Counted from the first letter of the stretch, positions 1-9,429 are shown. The stretch: DNA of 64,000 nt from Alteromonas sp. V450 (GCF_001885075.1 NZ_MODU01000004.1:2480001-2544000), one strand, 5' to 3'. Translations and numbers: made by a program. The notes: generated by a model not told the origin, from the letters alone.

Positions 1-255
1 AGCAAAATGACGTTTCTTATTTTGCTTAACGACAATTTCGAAGGAGGAGAAACACAGTTTTTGGTGAATGCTGACCAGCCGGGAAAACCAGCGAAACGAG
101 GCGACAGGCAAGCACAAGTAAATGTGCGAACGCCTGCAGGCGGTGTGCTCTTATTTCCACATGGACATCATTCATTGCACTGTTTACACAGTTCAACACC
201 AATAACGAAGGGCGTTAAATACATTATTCGCACAGATATGCTGTTTGAAATCTGA
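1..255 (+). CDS. 2-oxoglutarate/Fe(II)-dependent dioxygenase (prolyl 4-hydroxylase-like), C-terminal part
   Basis: The reading frame is open from the first base to a TGA at 253-255, so the start lies left of the window. What remains matches the C-terminal half of the P4Hc double-stranded beta-helix: a strand TFLILLNDNFEGGET, then GGVLLFPHGHHSLHC with the distal iron-ligand histidine, then a basic GVKYIIRTDMLF strand like the one that binds the 2-oxoglutarate carboxylate. Enzymes of this fold hydroxylate protein side chains or small molecules; the substrate cannot be told from this fragment. An ATG at 7-9 is internal to the conserved domain and is not the true start. Confidence 0.8.
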   Translation, partial: SKMTFLILLNDNFEGGETQFLVNADQPGKPAKRGDRQAQVNVRTPAGGVLLFPHGHHSLHCLHSSTPITKGVKYIIRTDMLFEI

Positions 256-423
256 CGGTAACTTAAAGCGCAGACGAAAAGGGTATACTTGGCATCATGA
301 GTAACACGATGCCTCGGCTTCCTTAACGCTAACGGCTTGAGGGCCAACCGCATACAGCATAAGCCGTCTATAGCGGTTGTTTCCGTCAAGCCGACGGTAA
401 AGGCTGATTAGCGTATTAGGTAG

Positions 424-1566
424 CTATTTTAGCAGCTGCCTAGCAACGATAAGTTTCATAATTTCACTTGTACCACCATAAATTCGCATAACGCGTGCGT
501 CTGCGTATGCCCTTGCGACGGGGTACTCGAGCATGTAACCGTAACCACCGTAGAGTTGTAGACACTTATCAACCACTTTTCCGAGTAGTTCAGTCACTAA
601 TAATTTAGCTTTTGATGCAAGTTCTGTAGTGAGGTCTTTCGTCAGATGTAATTCAATACAGCGGTCTGTAAAAGCGCGGGCCGCATCAATTTCAGTGTCT
701 AAATCTGCTAAAACGAACTGAGTGTTTTGGAATGCCCCTATATTCTGGCCAAACGCTTTTCGCTCTTTAACATACTCTACGGTTTGCGCTAAAACAGATT
801 CACACATTGCCATACAATGCACAGCGATTGTTAAGCGCTCCTGTGGTAACTCTGCCATTAATTGCGCGAAACCACTTCCCTCGGGGCCGAGCAAATTAGA
901 CTGAGGCACTCTCACATCATTGAAAAATAATTCCGAAGTATCCTGAGACTTCATGCCAATTTTCGCTAAATTTGAACCTCGCTCAAAGCCGGGTGTATTC
1001 GCTTCAACAAGTATTAAACTTAAACCTTTTGCGCCAGCGGTTGGGTCGGTTACTGCGACAACAATAACTAAGTCGGCTAATTGACCGTTCGTAATAAACG
1101 TTTTGCTTCCGTTGATAATAAAATCATCACCCTCTTTTTTCGCTGTGGTCTTGATTCCTTGTAAGTCAGACCCTGTTCCTGGCTCTGTCATGGCGATAGC
1201 CGTCACTATTTCGCCAGAAACACACGCGGGAAGGTATTTTTGTTTTTGCTCTTCAGTGCCTAGTCTCGATAGATAAGGAACGACAATGTCAGAGTGTAAT
1301 GGGAAACCTATTCCGTTTAGTCCAAGTCTGCCGATTTCTTCTGTAAGGATAACGTTGTATAGAAAGTCTAGACCCAGCCCGCCATACTCCTCTGAAACGA
1401 GCGGTGCTAAGTAGCCCTGCTCGCCCGCCGCTTTCCAAATTGATTTATCAACCTGCCCAATCTTTTCCCATTTTTCGTAATGTGGAACGGCTTCAGTTTG
1501 TAAGAATTTTCGAAAACTATCACGCAGCATCTCGTGCTCAGAACTAAATAAGGTTCTCGGTAACAT
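424..1566 (-). CDS. Acyl-CoA dehydrogenase, long-chain/isovaleryl type
   Basis: FAD enzyme for the first, alpha-beta dehydrogenation step of acyl-CoA oxidation. Visible family signatures are MTEPGTGSD (about residues 126-134), the ERKAFGQ and FQNTQF segments, GGYGYMLEYPVAR and the C-terminal YGGTSEIMK. The position held by catalytic Glu in medium-chain enzymes (the Glu of YEGT) is Gly here, while a Glu is present in PQERLTIA (E243), as in long-chain and isovaleryl-CoA dehydrogenases. The ATG at 1566 is preferred over an upstream in-frame ATG at 1611 because it has a GGAG about 8 bases ahead and gives the normal 380-residue length. It is the last gene of the minus-strand acyl-CoA cluster and lies about 100 bases downstream of the AraC gene. 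Confidence 0.92.
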   Translation of the reverse strand: MLPRTLFSSEHEMLRDSFRKFLQTEAVPHYEKWEKIGQVDKSIWKAAGEQGYLAPLVSEEYGGLGLDFLYNVILTEEIGRLGLNGIGFPLHSDIVVPYLSRLGTEEQKQKYLPACVSGEIVTAIAMTEPGTGSDLQGIKTTAKKEGDDFIINGSKTFITNGQLADLVIVVAVTDPTAGAKGLSLILVEANTPGFERGSNLAKIGMKSQDTSELFFNDVRVPQSNLLGPEGSGFAQLMAELPQERLTIAVHCMAMCESVLAQTVEYVKERKAFGQNIGAFQNTQFVLADLDTEIDAARAFTDRCIELHLTKDLTTELASKAKLLVTELLGKVVDKCLQLYGGYGYMLEYPVARAYADARVMRIYGGTSEIMKLIVARQLLK

Positions 1567-1663
1567 GGTCCTACTCCAACGTTCAATGTAAGTTTCACAA
1601 CATGTTAACAACCTAATTAGTGCTTACCGATGACCGAAAGCGCCAGAGAATAGACCAAAACGA

Positions 1664-2665
1664 TCATTGACGTTCGCGCCATTCCCCAGGAGTGAGGCCA
1701 GTCCATTTCTTAAATGCGCGTATAAAGGCACTGGGTTCTGAAAAACCGACCAGATAGGCAATATTTTTAATAGAGGTGTCTTTTTGCGTAAGGTGGTAGG
1801 TTGCAATATCTTTCCTAACGCTTTCTTTTAATGCCGCAAAACTTGTATTTTCTTGGGCAAGATAGCGACGAACAGTCTGCGGGCTTTTATTCAGATCATC
1901 AGCCACCTTTTTGAGTGGTAAATTCTCTAAATTGTCGCACTCTCTCAACATGCGTTTAATTTGCGCCGTAATGCTGGCGTCAGACATGCGATTAATGAGT
2001 AAGTTGGAAAGGGAGTTTATAAACTGAGTAACACTTTCTTCTTTTTGAGTAACAGGTAATTCTAGGTCGCTTCGATAAATACTTAATTCCGTCTGCGGCC
2101 TCTCATAATAGTGACTACAGGGAAAAGCAGAGTCTAAATCGTGTGAGTAAGTCGACTTTTTACCACTGAAATTCAGGCGATTAAGCGATATTCGATGATT
2201 TGTTATCCAAGACGACCATCTAAATACAAACAACATAAGCGTAATATAAACCAGCATGTCTGCATCCGACTCTTCTCGCTTTATGTTAATAACAATATTC
2301 GCTTCTTCACCGCTCTCAACCAGTTTTATATCTAAATCATCATGCAACAGCATTAGATATTTAAATAGTCTGAAATACGCATCTCGCAGTGTTTTACCTC
2401 GTAAGGCATACAGCACACCTATCTTCACGCCACCTAGTTTTGTGGGGCGCTCAAAAAAGCCTATCGTTTCATCGTTGAGTTTGATTGCCGCCAATCGAAC
2501 CAGTTTTCCCAACTTTTCTGACGGCAACCTAAAACTCGCTTCTTCAAAATATTCCGCGTCATAACCCAACTCGGTAAATAACGCTTTAATCGAGAGCCCA
2601 TGTTTTTCATAGCCAGCAAACAGGTGCTGTAAGGCTGCTTTTTGTAACGATTGCTTTTTCTTCAT
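1664..2665 (-). CDS. AraC-family transcriptional regulator
   Basis: A 333-residue regulator with an N-terminal ligand-binding region of the arabinose-binding-like type found in OruR/ArgR-like activators (about residues 20-210) and a C-terminal AraC double helix-turn-helix (about 235-330). The second motif ends in NIAYLVGFSEPSAFIRAFKKWTG, typical of the family signature. It sits between the acyl-CoA dehydrogenase and the acyl-CoA ligase on the same strand, so it is probably the pathway-specific activator of this degradation cluster and may sense the substrate or a CoA intermediate. That role is inferred from position only. Confidence 0.9.
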   Translation of the reverse strand: MKKKQSLQKAALQHLFAGYEKHGLSIKALFTELGYDAEYFEEASFRLPSEKLGKLVRLAAIKLNDETIGFFERPTKLGGVKIGVLYALRGKTLRDAYFRLFKYLMLLHDDLDIKLVESGEEANIVINIKREESDADMLVYITLMLFVFRWSSWITNHRISLNRLNFSGKKSTYSHDLDSAFPCSHYYERPQTELSIYRSDLELPVTQKEESVTQFINSLSNLLINRMSDASITAQIKRMLRECDNLENLPLKKVADDLNKSPQTVRRYLAQENTSFAALKESVRKDIATYHLTQKDTSIKNIAYLVGFSEPSAFIRAFKKWTGLTPGEWRERQ

Positions 2666-2744
2666 TGGCTTAAAGTTAGAACACTCTCATACTTTGATCC
2701 CATTAATACCGTATCGAATACGTGTAATACAAGGGGTCTCGATA

Positions 2745-4388
2745 TTAAACAAAGATAACCTCTTCCTTGTTTTCACAGCATTTTAGGGCATCTGGCTTGA
2801 AGCAGCTTTCAATGGTTTTTCGATGGTATTTCAAGGTCGGGGTTAACATTCCGTTATCAATTGTCCACGCAGCCCGAGTAATTAAAATATGCGAAATGCG
2901 CTCGTAAGGGGCAAGTGTGGTGTTTATTTTCGACAAATAATTCTTCAGCTTATCGCGCAACTCACTGTTTGTTAATAAACAAGCAGATTCAGAGCGTGTC
3001 GCTAACAAAATTGGTTGATTAAGCCCTTGCCCTACGACGATAAATTGCTCTATCTCCGGTACACCGCTAAAGCATTTTTCTAACGGCACCGGATGGATAA
3101 ATTTTCCTTTGGCTGTTTTGAATTCATCTCCTTTACGCCCGGTTACCACTAGGTTGCCACTCTCGTCATAAGTGCCACAATCTCCCGTGTGAAACCACCC
3201 ATCTTTAAGCACGCTCAGCGTTTTTTCTTCGGCTCTGTAATAGCCAAACATCATGCCCTCAGATCGCATCAGTATTTCGTTTTCATCGGAAAGCTTTACC
3301 TCTACGATATCACCAAGGGGCTTTCCTACTGTTCCCGACGCAGGTATATCCTCAAAGCATCCCGTTCCTGTCGCAAAAGTCTCGGTCATTCCGTAAACTT
3401 CTCTTACTTTAATTCCCATATTTAAGTACCACTGGTGGACTTTTGGCTGCAGCGGCGCTGAACTGCTCAGGATCATATCAGCTCTAGAGAGGCCCAACAT
3501 ATATCGTATTTTATGCTTATCCTCTTCACTCAATGCAGCCTGTGCCTCAGGGGGAATTTTGCTATCTACAGACATTTTAAACTTGTCCCATAGCCTTGGA
3601 ACCGCAAAGAAAAATGTAGGCTGCACGCTAACGATTTCGTCGCTAAAATCGTCGAGACCTGCAGAAAATGAAATACATGCATTACTATAAAGGCCCGTAA
3701 ATTCAACAAGGGCACGCTCTGCCATATGAGCCAGTGGCAAAAAAGAGAAAAGTGAGGCTCTATACCCTTCTTCTCGTGAAATTTTGAACTCCTTGGCGAT
3801 AGAGGGCGTTACCTTTGCCGGCGCAGAATACAAGTGTATAACGCCTTTGGGCATACTCGTTGTGCCGGATGAATACACTATCGTCATTAGACTATCGAGC
3901 TCTGCTTTTGGGTTGCTTAACACAAGACCAAACGTCTGCTGAATTTGCGCTAAATTGTGGTCTACCGCTATCGAACAGCCGTGCATGCCAACTAGGGTGA
4001 CGTTTGCCGTATTCCATTCTGCAAACTTTTGCTCTTGCCCACACTCACCAACAAACATTAGCGAAACATCACATTCTTTTAGTACATGATTAGCGGCTTT
4101 AACCGACTGATTGGGGAATAAGGGCACGCTGATGTGCCCACTTAGCATGATAGCCAGATCTACCATGATCCAATCAGCTGAATTTGCTGACCAAAGCGCT
4201 ATTTTGCTCTGAGGAGGAAGGTTACGAGAATGGATAAAGCTAGCTATTTTTCTAACTCTCTCTCCTATTTCTGCCCATGAATACTCCTTCCACTGCCCAT
4301 TGCCTAATGACTGCCGCAAAAATATGTCAGTAGGTGTTTTTTCTTCCCAATAATAGAAATAGTCTAACGGTGTTTTTAACTGGCTCAT
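2745..4388 (-). CDS. AMP-binding long-chain acyl-CoA ligase
   Basis: ANL-superfamily adenylating enzyme of 547 residues that would activate a carboxylic acid to its CoA thioester with ATP. The phosphate-binding loop reads IVYSSGTTSMPKG, followed by the YGMTET adenine motif, the HTGDCG aspartate segment and the GRKGDEFKTAKGKF hinge with the C-terminal lysine region. The overall pattern resembles eukaryote-like long-chain ligases (FAA/ACSBG type) more than E. coli FadD. A purine-rich AAGGGG lies upstream of the ATG. It lies 64 bases downstream of the hydratase/dehydrogenase gene and is probably co-transcribed, supplying the CoA substrate to it. The acid activated is not identifiable from sequence. 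Confidence 0.9.
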   Translation of the reverse strand: MSQLKTPLDYFYYWEEKTPTDIFLRQSLGNGQWKEYSWAEIGERVRKIASFIHSRNLPPQSKIALWSANSADWIMVDLAIMLSGHISVPLFPNQSVKAANHVLKECDVSLMFVGECGQEQKFAEWNTANVTLVGMHGCSIAVDHNLAQIQQTFGLVLSNPKAELDSLMTIVYSSGTTSMPKGVIHLYSAPAKVTPSIAKEFKISREEGYRASLFSFLPLAHMAERALVEFTGLYSNACISFSAGLDDFSDEIVSVQPTFFFAVPRLWDKFKMSVDSKIPPEAQAALSEEDKHKIRYMLGLSRADMILSSSAPLQPKVHQWYLNMGIKVREVYGMTETFATGTGCFEDIPASGTVGKPLGDIVEVKLSDENEILMRSEGMMFGYYRAEEKTLSVLKDGWFHTGDCGTYDESGNLVVTGRKGDEFKTAKGKFIHPVPLEKCFSGVPEIEQFIVVGQGLNQPILLATRSESACLLTNSELRDKLKNYLSKINTTLAPYERISHILITRAAWTIDNGMLTPTLKYHRKTIESCFKPDALKCCENKEEVIFV

Positions 4389-4452
4389 GCTACACGCCCC
4401 TTCAATCTATATATGTAAAGCAACATTGTTCGAAAAAATAGGTGAAGTATTT

Positions 4453-6603
4453 CTAAAGAAATAATTCACCTGCTGCTATTTTCTTTCCTACAATGGCGGG
4501 GGCTTTAAATCGCTGACCATATTTTTCAGCAAGCTCTTCACACCTGGCTTGGAAGCGCTCAAGCCCATAGCTATTAACAAATTGAATGTATCCGCCTGTC
4601 CAAATGGGTGCACCTATCCCAAAGATACTGCCGATATTGGCATCGGCCACTGATTTCAACACACCCTGCTCCAAACACAGTAAGCTTTCTATTACGTTTA
4701 TAAACAACAGCCTGTCTTTGATGTCACGATCGGAAATGTCGATGGTTGAGTCGTAATACATATCAAGTAATTGAGGCCAAATTGCCTTGTCACCATCAAC
4801 ATAATTAAAATACCCGCCCTCACCGTGATAGCGACCACCGCGATTGTGTTCCTTCACAAGCTTTTCGATGAGTTTGTTCCCTTCAGGCCAACGATCATCC
4901 TCGGCCTTTATCAAGCCCGCGGCTACTTGCGTTTGTCGTACTTTGATACCAATCGTTAAGCTTACTTCGTCATTTACCGTTAGCGGGCCTACGGGCATCC
5001 CAATAGCTTTACCTAAGTTATCAACTCTGACTGGATGAATACCCTCACTAACCATAGTGGCGGCCTCTTGTAATTGCGAAGCAAAGGTTCTGGAAGTAAA
5101 AAAGCCAACACTGTCATTAACGACGATGGGGGTTTTCTTTATCTGCTGGACGAAATCGAACGCTTTTGCGAGGGTAGCGTCACTCGTTTTTTCGCCACAA
5201 ATTATTTCCACCAGCGGCATTTTGTCGACGGGAGAGAAGAAATGCAGCCCAATGAAATTTTCAGGCTTATGACTAGGTTCAGCCAGATGAGTAATAGGAA
5301 GTGTTGAGGTATTAGAAGCCCAAATTCCATCTTCGGTTAGAAATTGCTCTGAGCCTTTAAGCACCTTGTGCTTTAGCGACATATCTTCGAAAACAGCCTC
5401 TACAACAAGCTCACAGCCTTTCAAATCTTCATCATTATCAGTAGCAATGATAAGTGAGAGAGCTTGCTCTTTATCTTGCTCAGTTGCTCGGCCTCTTGCT
5501 ATTTTCTTGTCGTAAACTTTGGCTGTATAAGCTTTACCTTTCTCAGCTGCGTCAATTGACACGTCCTTTAACACGACCTGAATACCTAAACCTGCCGCCA
5601 CTGCAGCAATGCCTTGCCCCATCATGCCAGCACCAATCACCCCAACTTTATTGAATGTGAACTTTGTTTTCACGTCAGGGCGGCTTCCACCACCATTAAT
5701 CTGATTCAATTGGAAGAAAAAAGCTGACATCATATTCTTTGCTTCAGGCGTAACTGGCAAAGAGGCAAATTTTCTGGACTCTATTCTAAGTGCCGTATCA
5801 AAATTAACGGTAACCGCTTGTACTGCTGTTTCTAAAATCGCTTCTGGCGCGGGTAACAAGCCCCTGGTTTTCTTAAGAAGCATATGTGGTGCCATTGCTA
5901 CAGTTTGCGCTATGGATGGCCTGTTGATATTTCCGCCGGGTATTTTAAAACCTTTTTTATCCCAAGGCTGAATAGCGACCTCACCGTTACCTTTGTTGTT
6001 AACAAGCCAGGCTTTGCAATGTGCAATAAGCTCATCTTTGCTCTTTACAGTGGCATCAATTAACCCGGTTTTTAAAGCTTGTTGCGGTCTAACTTTTTTA
6101 CCTTCAAGAAGCAGGGGAAGCGCTGCCTCTAACCCAATTAGGTTTGTAAGCCTAACAACGCCTCCCGCTCCAGGTAATAACCCCAACGACACTTCAGGTA
6201 ATCCAATTTCAATGCGGGGGTTATCTACACAAACTCGATAATTACTCGCTAAGCACAGCTCATAACCACCTCCTAACGCTGCACCGTTTATCGCAGCGAC
6301 TACGGGAACCGGTAACTTCTCTAATCGACGGAACAACGACTTATTCGCCTCCACCGTATCAAAAATTTTTCGCTCATCTCCTGGTTCCATTGCCATGAGC
6401 ATATTTAAATCACCGCCAGCAAAAAACGTATCTTTAGCTGAAGTGAACACGACACCTGAAAGATCCGTTTCTTTTTCCAAAGTGTCTAGTGCTTCCGACA
6501 TTTCGCGATAAAACTCGTCATTAATTGCGTTTACCGGTCCATTCATGTCCATGGTAATAACTACAATGCCGTTATCGTCTTTTTGGTATTTAAAAGTATT
6601 CAT
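4453..6603 (-). CDS. Bifunctional enoyl-CoA hydratase/3-hydroxyacyl-CoA dehydrogenase (FadB/FadJ type)
   Basis: Fusion of crotonase and NAD-dependent 3-hydroxyacyl-CoA dehydrogenase. The crotonase domain (about residues 1-190) carries the oxyanion region AALGGGYELCLA and the two acidic residues of the active site (E115 in GGGYEL, E137 in LPEVSLG). The dehydrogenase domain starts with the Rossmann loop GVIGAGMMGQG (about 322-332) and has the LHFFSPVDKMPLVEII segment with the catalytic His, then two C-terminal helical domains. The ATG at 6603 follows a perfect GGAGGAAAG; an upstream in-frame ATG at 6666 would overlap the thiolase gene and adds no domain. It carries out steps two and three of beta-oxidation and partners with the thiolase directly upstream. 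Confidence 0.94.
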   Translation of the reverse strand: MNTFKYQKDDNGIVVITMDMNGPVNAINDEFYREMSEALDTLEKETDLSGVVFTSAKDTFFAGGDLNMLMAMEPGDERKIFDTVEANKSLFRRLEKLPVPVVAAINGAALGGGYELCLASNYRVCVDNPRIEIGLPEVSLGLLPGAGGVVRLTNLIGLEAALPLLLEGKKVRPQQALKTGLIDATVKSKDELIAHCKAWLVNNKGNGEVAIQPWDKKGFKIPGGNINRPSIAQTVAMAPHMLLKKTRGLLPAPEAILETAVQAVTVNFDTALRIESRKFASLPVTPEAKNMMSAFFFQLNQINGGGSRPDVKTKFTFNKVGVIGAGMMGQGIAAVAAGLGIQVVLKDVSIDAAEKGKAYTAKVYDKKIARGRATEQDKEQALSLIIATDNDEDLKGCELVVEAVFEDMSLKHKVLKGSEQFLTEDGIWASNTSTLPITHLAEPSHKPENFIGLHFFSPVDKMPLVEIICGEKTSDATLAKAFDFVQQIKKTPIVVNDSVGFFTSRTFASQLQEAATMVSEGIHPVRVDNLGKAIGMPVGPLTVNDEVSLTIGIKVRQTQVAAGLIKAEDDRWPEGNKLIEKLVKEHNRGGRYHGEGGYFNYVDGDKAIWPQLLDMYYDSTIDISDRDIKDRLLFINVIESLLCLEQGVLKSVADANIGSIFGIGAPIWTGGYIQFVNSYGLERFQARCEELAEKYGQRFKAPAIVGKKIAAGELFL

Positions 6604-6625
6604 GCTTTCCTCCATTATCCTTCGG

Positions 6626-7834
6626 CTACAGTCTTTCGATAATGGTGGAAATGCCCATGCCACCACCTACACAAAGTGAAATCATTGCGCGTTTTAATCC
6701 ACGGCGTTCCAACTCATCTAACACGGTACTGACGAGCATTCCGCCGGTCGCACCTAACGGATGTCCCATGGCAATTGCACCACCGTTAACGTTGGTCACC
6801 TCCTCACTAATACCTAATTCACGCATGTACCTAAGCGCCACAGAAGCAAAAGCTTCGTTAATTTCCCAGAGGTCGATATCTTCTTTGCGAAGCCCCGCAA
6901 TTTTTAAGCATTTTTCTGCAGCAGGCGCTGGCCCGATTAGCATAATAGAAGGTTCGGTAGAGGTAACCGCTCCGGCAACAATTCTTGCGCGAGGATATAA
7001 CCCCAAATCTTTCCCTGCTTGCTCGCTACCAATAAGCACGGCACTTGCACCATCTACAATCCCAGAAGAATTCCCGGGAGTATGGACATGGTTGATTCGC
7101 TCTACATGCGGATACTTCGACAATAGTGTGGCGTCCATTCCCAATTCGCCTATTTTTTTAAAGGACGGTTTTAAACTGGCGAGCCCTTCTAACGTGGCAT
7201 CGCCCCTAATGAAATCGTCTTTAGCTAATATCATTAAGCCGTTTGCATCTCGCACAGGTACTACTGAGCGGTCGAAATACCCATTATCTCGAGCATAAGC
7301 TGCGCGCTTTTGTGACAGAAGCGCATAATTATCTACATCATTTCGAGTCCAGCCGCCCAAGGTTGCAATTAAGTCGGCGCCAATACCTTGGGGTGGTGTT
7401 TTTTGCGTCATTACAAACTCGGGGTCAAACATCATCGAAGCCCCCGCGGCTCCCATGGGGACCCTAGACATAGACTCCACACCACCAGCTACGATTAATT
7501 GATTCCAACCCGACATAATATTTTGAGCAGCGGAATTGACCGCTTCTAGGCCTGAAGCGCAAAACCTGTCCATTTGTACGCCTGCCACACTCTCATCCCA
7601 TCCAGCAAACTGCACAATTGACTTGGCAATATCGCCACCTTGCTCTTTGATGGGACCGGTACAACCCAGCATTACATCATCGACATAAGACGTATCTAGG
7701 TCGTAGCGTTTTTGCAATTCACGTAATAAACCCGCCCCCAGCTCTATAGATTTCACTTCATGAAGCGAACCATCAGACTTTCCCTTACTGCGTGGCGTTC
7801 TCACCGCATCAAAAATATAAGCTTGTGTTGCCAT
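6626..7834 (-). CDS. Acetyl-CoA C-acyltransferase (thiolase)
   Basis: A 402-residue thiolase that would cleave 3-ketoacyl-CoA in the last beta-oxidation step. The nucleophilic Cys is C92 in DRFCASGLEAVNSAA, the catalytic His is H358 in AMGHPLGATGG and the second Cys is C388 in SLCVGGGMG. The ATG at 7834 is preferred over one at 7876: it begins the conserved MATQAYIFDAVRTPR and has a GGGGA upstream. It is the first gene of the minus-strand operon, with only 22 bases to the hydratase/dehydrogenase start. A palindrome just upstream (7877-7897) is a likely operator. Degradative rather than biosynthetic use is inferred from the neighbours. Confidence 0.94.
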   Translation of the reverse strand: MATQAYIFDAVRTPRSKGKSDGSLHEVKSIELGAGLLRELQKRYDLDTSYVDDVMLGCTGPIKEQGGDIAKSIVQFAGWDESVAGVQMDRFCASGLEAVNSAAQNIMSGWNQLIVAGGVESMSRVPMGAAGASMMFDPEFVMTQKTPPQGIGADLIATLGGWTRNDVDNYALLSQKRAAYARDNGYFDRSVVPVRDANGLMILAKDDFIRGDATLEGLASLKPSFKKIGELGMDATLLSKYPHVERINHVHTPGNSSGIVDGASAVLIGSEQAGKDLGLYPRARIVAGAVTSTEPSIMLIGPAPAAEKCLKIAGLRKEDIDLWEINEAFASVALRYMRELGISEEVTNVNGGAIAMGHPLGATGGMLVSTVLDELERRGLKRAMISLCVGGGMGISTIIERL

Positions 7835-8231
7835 AACACCATTCCCCTTTGCTGTATCAGCAACGCCACAGTACATGGTGAAACCTTTACTGTTTCACTG
7901 AGACCACGGCCTTGTTAAAAAAATGTTGCTTAAAACTATAGAGAGAATGGACGAAAAAACGATGACTAAAGACACCATATAAATTGACTAAAAGTGACAA
8001 ATAAGTCGATTACGTGCACGACACGAAAGATATCGCAGCAGCATGTTGTATTTTGTCAATAATGCTGAGCTTTCTGGTCATTAATAATTGCGCTGTAAAA
8101 ACATAGATTGTTAAACCAAAGTAAATTTTGGCCACAAATTACAGATTGACAACGGTAAATAAAGTGCAGTGCTGTTATATGAACAACAACCGAATGAATG
8201 TGACCAGAAGCTTCAGAGAAGGCGATAAAAC
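7835..8231. other. Intergenic region between divergent acyl-CoA genes
   Basis: Stretch of 397 bases between the thiolase operon (leftward) and the racemase gene (rightward). It must hold both promoters. Apart from the GTGAAAC/GTTTCAC palindrome at 7877-7897 the sequence is AT-rich with no coding potential that I can support. A TTGACA at 8146-8151 has no well-spaced -10 partner. Confidence 0.6.
7877..7897 (-). promoter_or_regulatory. Palindrome, probable repressor operator of the beta-oxidation operon
   Basis: Perfect inverted repeat with arms GTGAAAC and GTTTCAC and a 7-base spacer, 43 bases upstream of the thiolase start. The GAAAC/GTTTC core and symmetry resemble operators of TetR-type fatty-acid regulators such as PsrA; the assignment to a particular regulator is inference. 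A single GTTTCAC half-site also occurs at 1592-1598 just upstream of the acyl-CoA dehydrogenase start. Confidence 0.5.
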
Positions 8232-9320
8232 ATGTTAGATGGCTTAAAAGTTATAGAAATCGAAGGCATTGGTCCGGGACCTTTTGCGGCAATGATGCTT
8301 GCAGACCTAGGGGCGAATGTAACAGTGGTTCACCGGGAAGACGTTCCCATAGAGGGGATGACTGAAAAAAGCCTACTCGATAGAGGAAAGAAGTCTGTCT
8401 TATTGAACTTAAAAACAGACGAAGGCAAAGCGTGTGTTCGCGAACTAATTAAAACCGCTGATGTACTTATTGAAGGGTTGCGGCCTGGTGCTATGGAAAA
8501 ACTTGGCCTTGGACCCGTCGATCTTCATGAAATTAATCCTGCGTTAGTTTACGGAAGAGTGACCGGCTGGGGACAAAGCGGGCCTCGTGCCCAGCAAGCG
8601 GGCCATGATTTAAACTACATTGCATTGTCTGGAGCGCTTTGGTATGCCTCGCCCCCCAAGCAAGCCCCGTTCACACCGCCCACTCTAGTAGGAGACATTG
8701 CAGGCGGGGCGCTTTATCTTGTTGCAGGAGTGCTATCAACTCTTTACAGAGTAGGAAAATCAGGCAAAGGCGCTGTTGTTGATGCTGCTATCGTAGACGG
8801 CTCAGCCCATATGATGAACCTAATTATGTACATGAAAGGCCTTGGCGTATTCTCTGATACACGCGGGCACAGTATGTTAGATGGCCCACATTGGAGCCGC
8901 TGTTACCAGTGCGCTGATGGTCAATGGATGTCTGTTCAATGCCTTGAGCCACAATTTTACAGGACTTTTTTAATGAAATTAGGGTTGGAACAAGACCCTG
9001 AATTCTGTAAGCAAAAAGATCCTACACTTTGGAAAAAGCTGGGCGAAAAGCTGGAAATATTATTTGCTGAACACGCTCAACAGCATTGGATACAGCTCTT
9101 TGAAAATAGTGACGCTTGCGTTTCTCCCGTGCTTAGCCCTGAACATTCGCAGCAAGACCCACATATGAAAGCAAGAAACATATGGTCTGCCTCTGAAGGT
9201 TTTATGCAGGCAGCGCCCGCACCACGATTTGGCGGTAGCCCTAGCGCTCATAAGCAAAACGCGCGAATACCAAGGCGAGGTCAGCATACCGATGAAATAT
9301 TGAAGGGATTAGAAAAGTAA
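8232..9320 (+). CDS. CaiB/BaiF-family CoA enzyme, probable alpha-methylacyl-CoA racemase
   Basis: A 362-residue type III CoA-transferase-fold protein. It matches alpha-methylacyl-CoA racemases rather than transferases: RVTGWGQSGP followed by AGHDLNYIALSGAL places His125 and Asp126, with Asp155 (VGDIAGGAL) and Glu239 (QCLEPQFY) at the spacing of the His/Asp/Glu set known from mycobacterial MCR. The C-terminus has DACVSPVL, also typical. Such enzymes epimerise 2-methylacyl-CoA so that branched chains can enter beta-oxidation. AGAAGG precedes the ATG. It is divergent from the thiolase operon, suggesting that the cluster handles methyl-branched acyl chains (isoprenoid or sterol side chains, for example); this is inference. 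Confidence 0.88.
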   Translation: MLDGLKVIEIEGIGPGPFAAMMLADLGANVTVVHREDVPIEGMTEKSLLDRGKKSVLLNLKTDEGKACVRELIKTADVLIEGLRPGAMEKLGLGPVDLHEINPALVYGRVTGWGQSGPRAQQAGHDLNYIALSGALWYASPPKQAPFTPPTLVGDIAGGALYLVAGVLSTLYRVGKSGKGAVVDAAIVDGSAHMMNLIMYMKGLGVFSDTRGHSMLDGPHWSRCYQCADGQWMSVQCLEPQFYRTFLMKLGLEQDPEFCKQKDPTLWKKLGEKLEILFAEHAQQHWIQLFENSDACVSPVLSPEHSQQDPHMKARNIWSASEGFMQAAPAPRFGGSPSAHKQNARIPRRGQHTDEILKGLEK

Positions 9321-9369
9321 GAGACACGAGGCTGCAACCTACAGTAGATAGGTTGATTACGTAATTAAG

Positions 9370-9408
9370 CGGGTCAGTGGGCTTTAAGTAAAGCTCATAA
9401 CAGACCCG
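9370..9408. terminator. Long hairpin between convergent genes, possible bidirectional terminator
   Basis: Outer arms CGGGTC (9370-9375) and GACCCG (9403-9408) enclose inner arms TGGGCTTTA (9378-9386) and TAAAGCTCA (9389-9397, one G-T pair). It sits between the convergent racemase and HxlR genes. There is no long T-run on either side, so intrinsic termination is uncertain. Confidence 0.4.
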
Positions 9409-9429
9409 ATTAGACTTATATTGGCCATT

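Noticed and set aside
6642..7298. 218-codon open frame on the plus strand
   Set aside because: Lies wholly antisense to the thiolase gene; Pro/Ser-rich composition typical of a shadow frame and no homology.
8146..8151. TTGACA as a sigma-70 -35 box for the racemase gene
   Set aside because: Nearest TATAAT-like hexamers are 21-23 bases away, outside good spacing.
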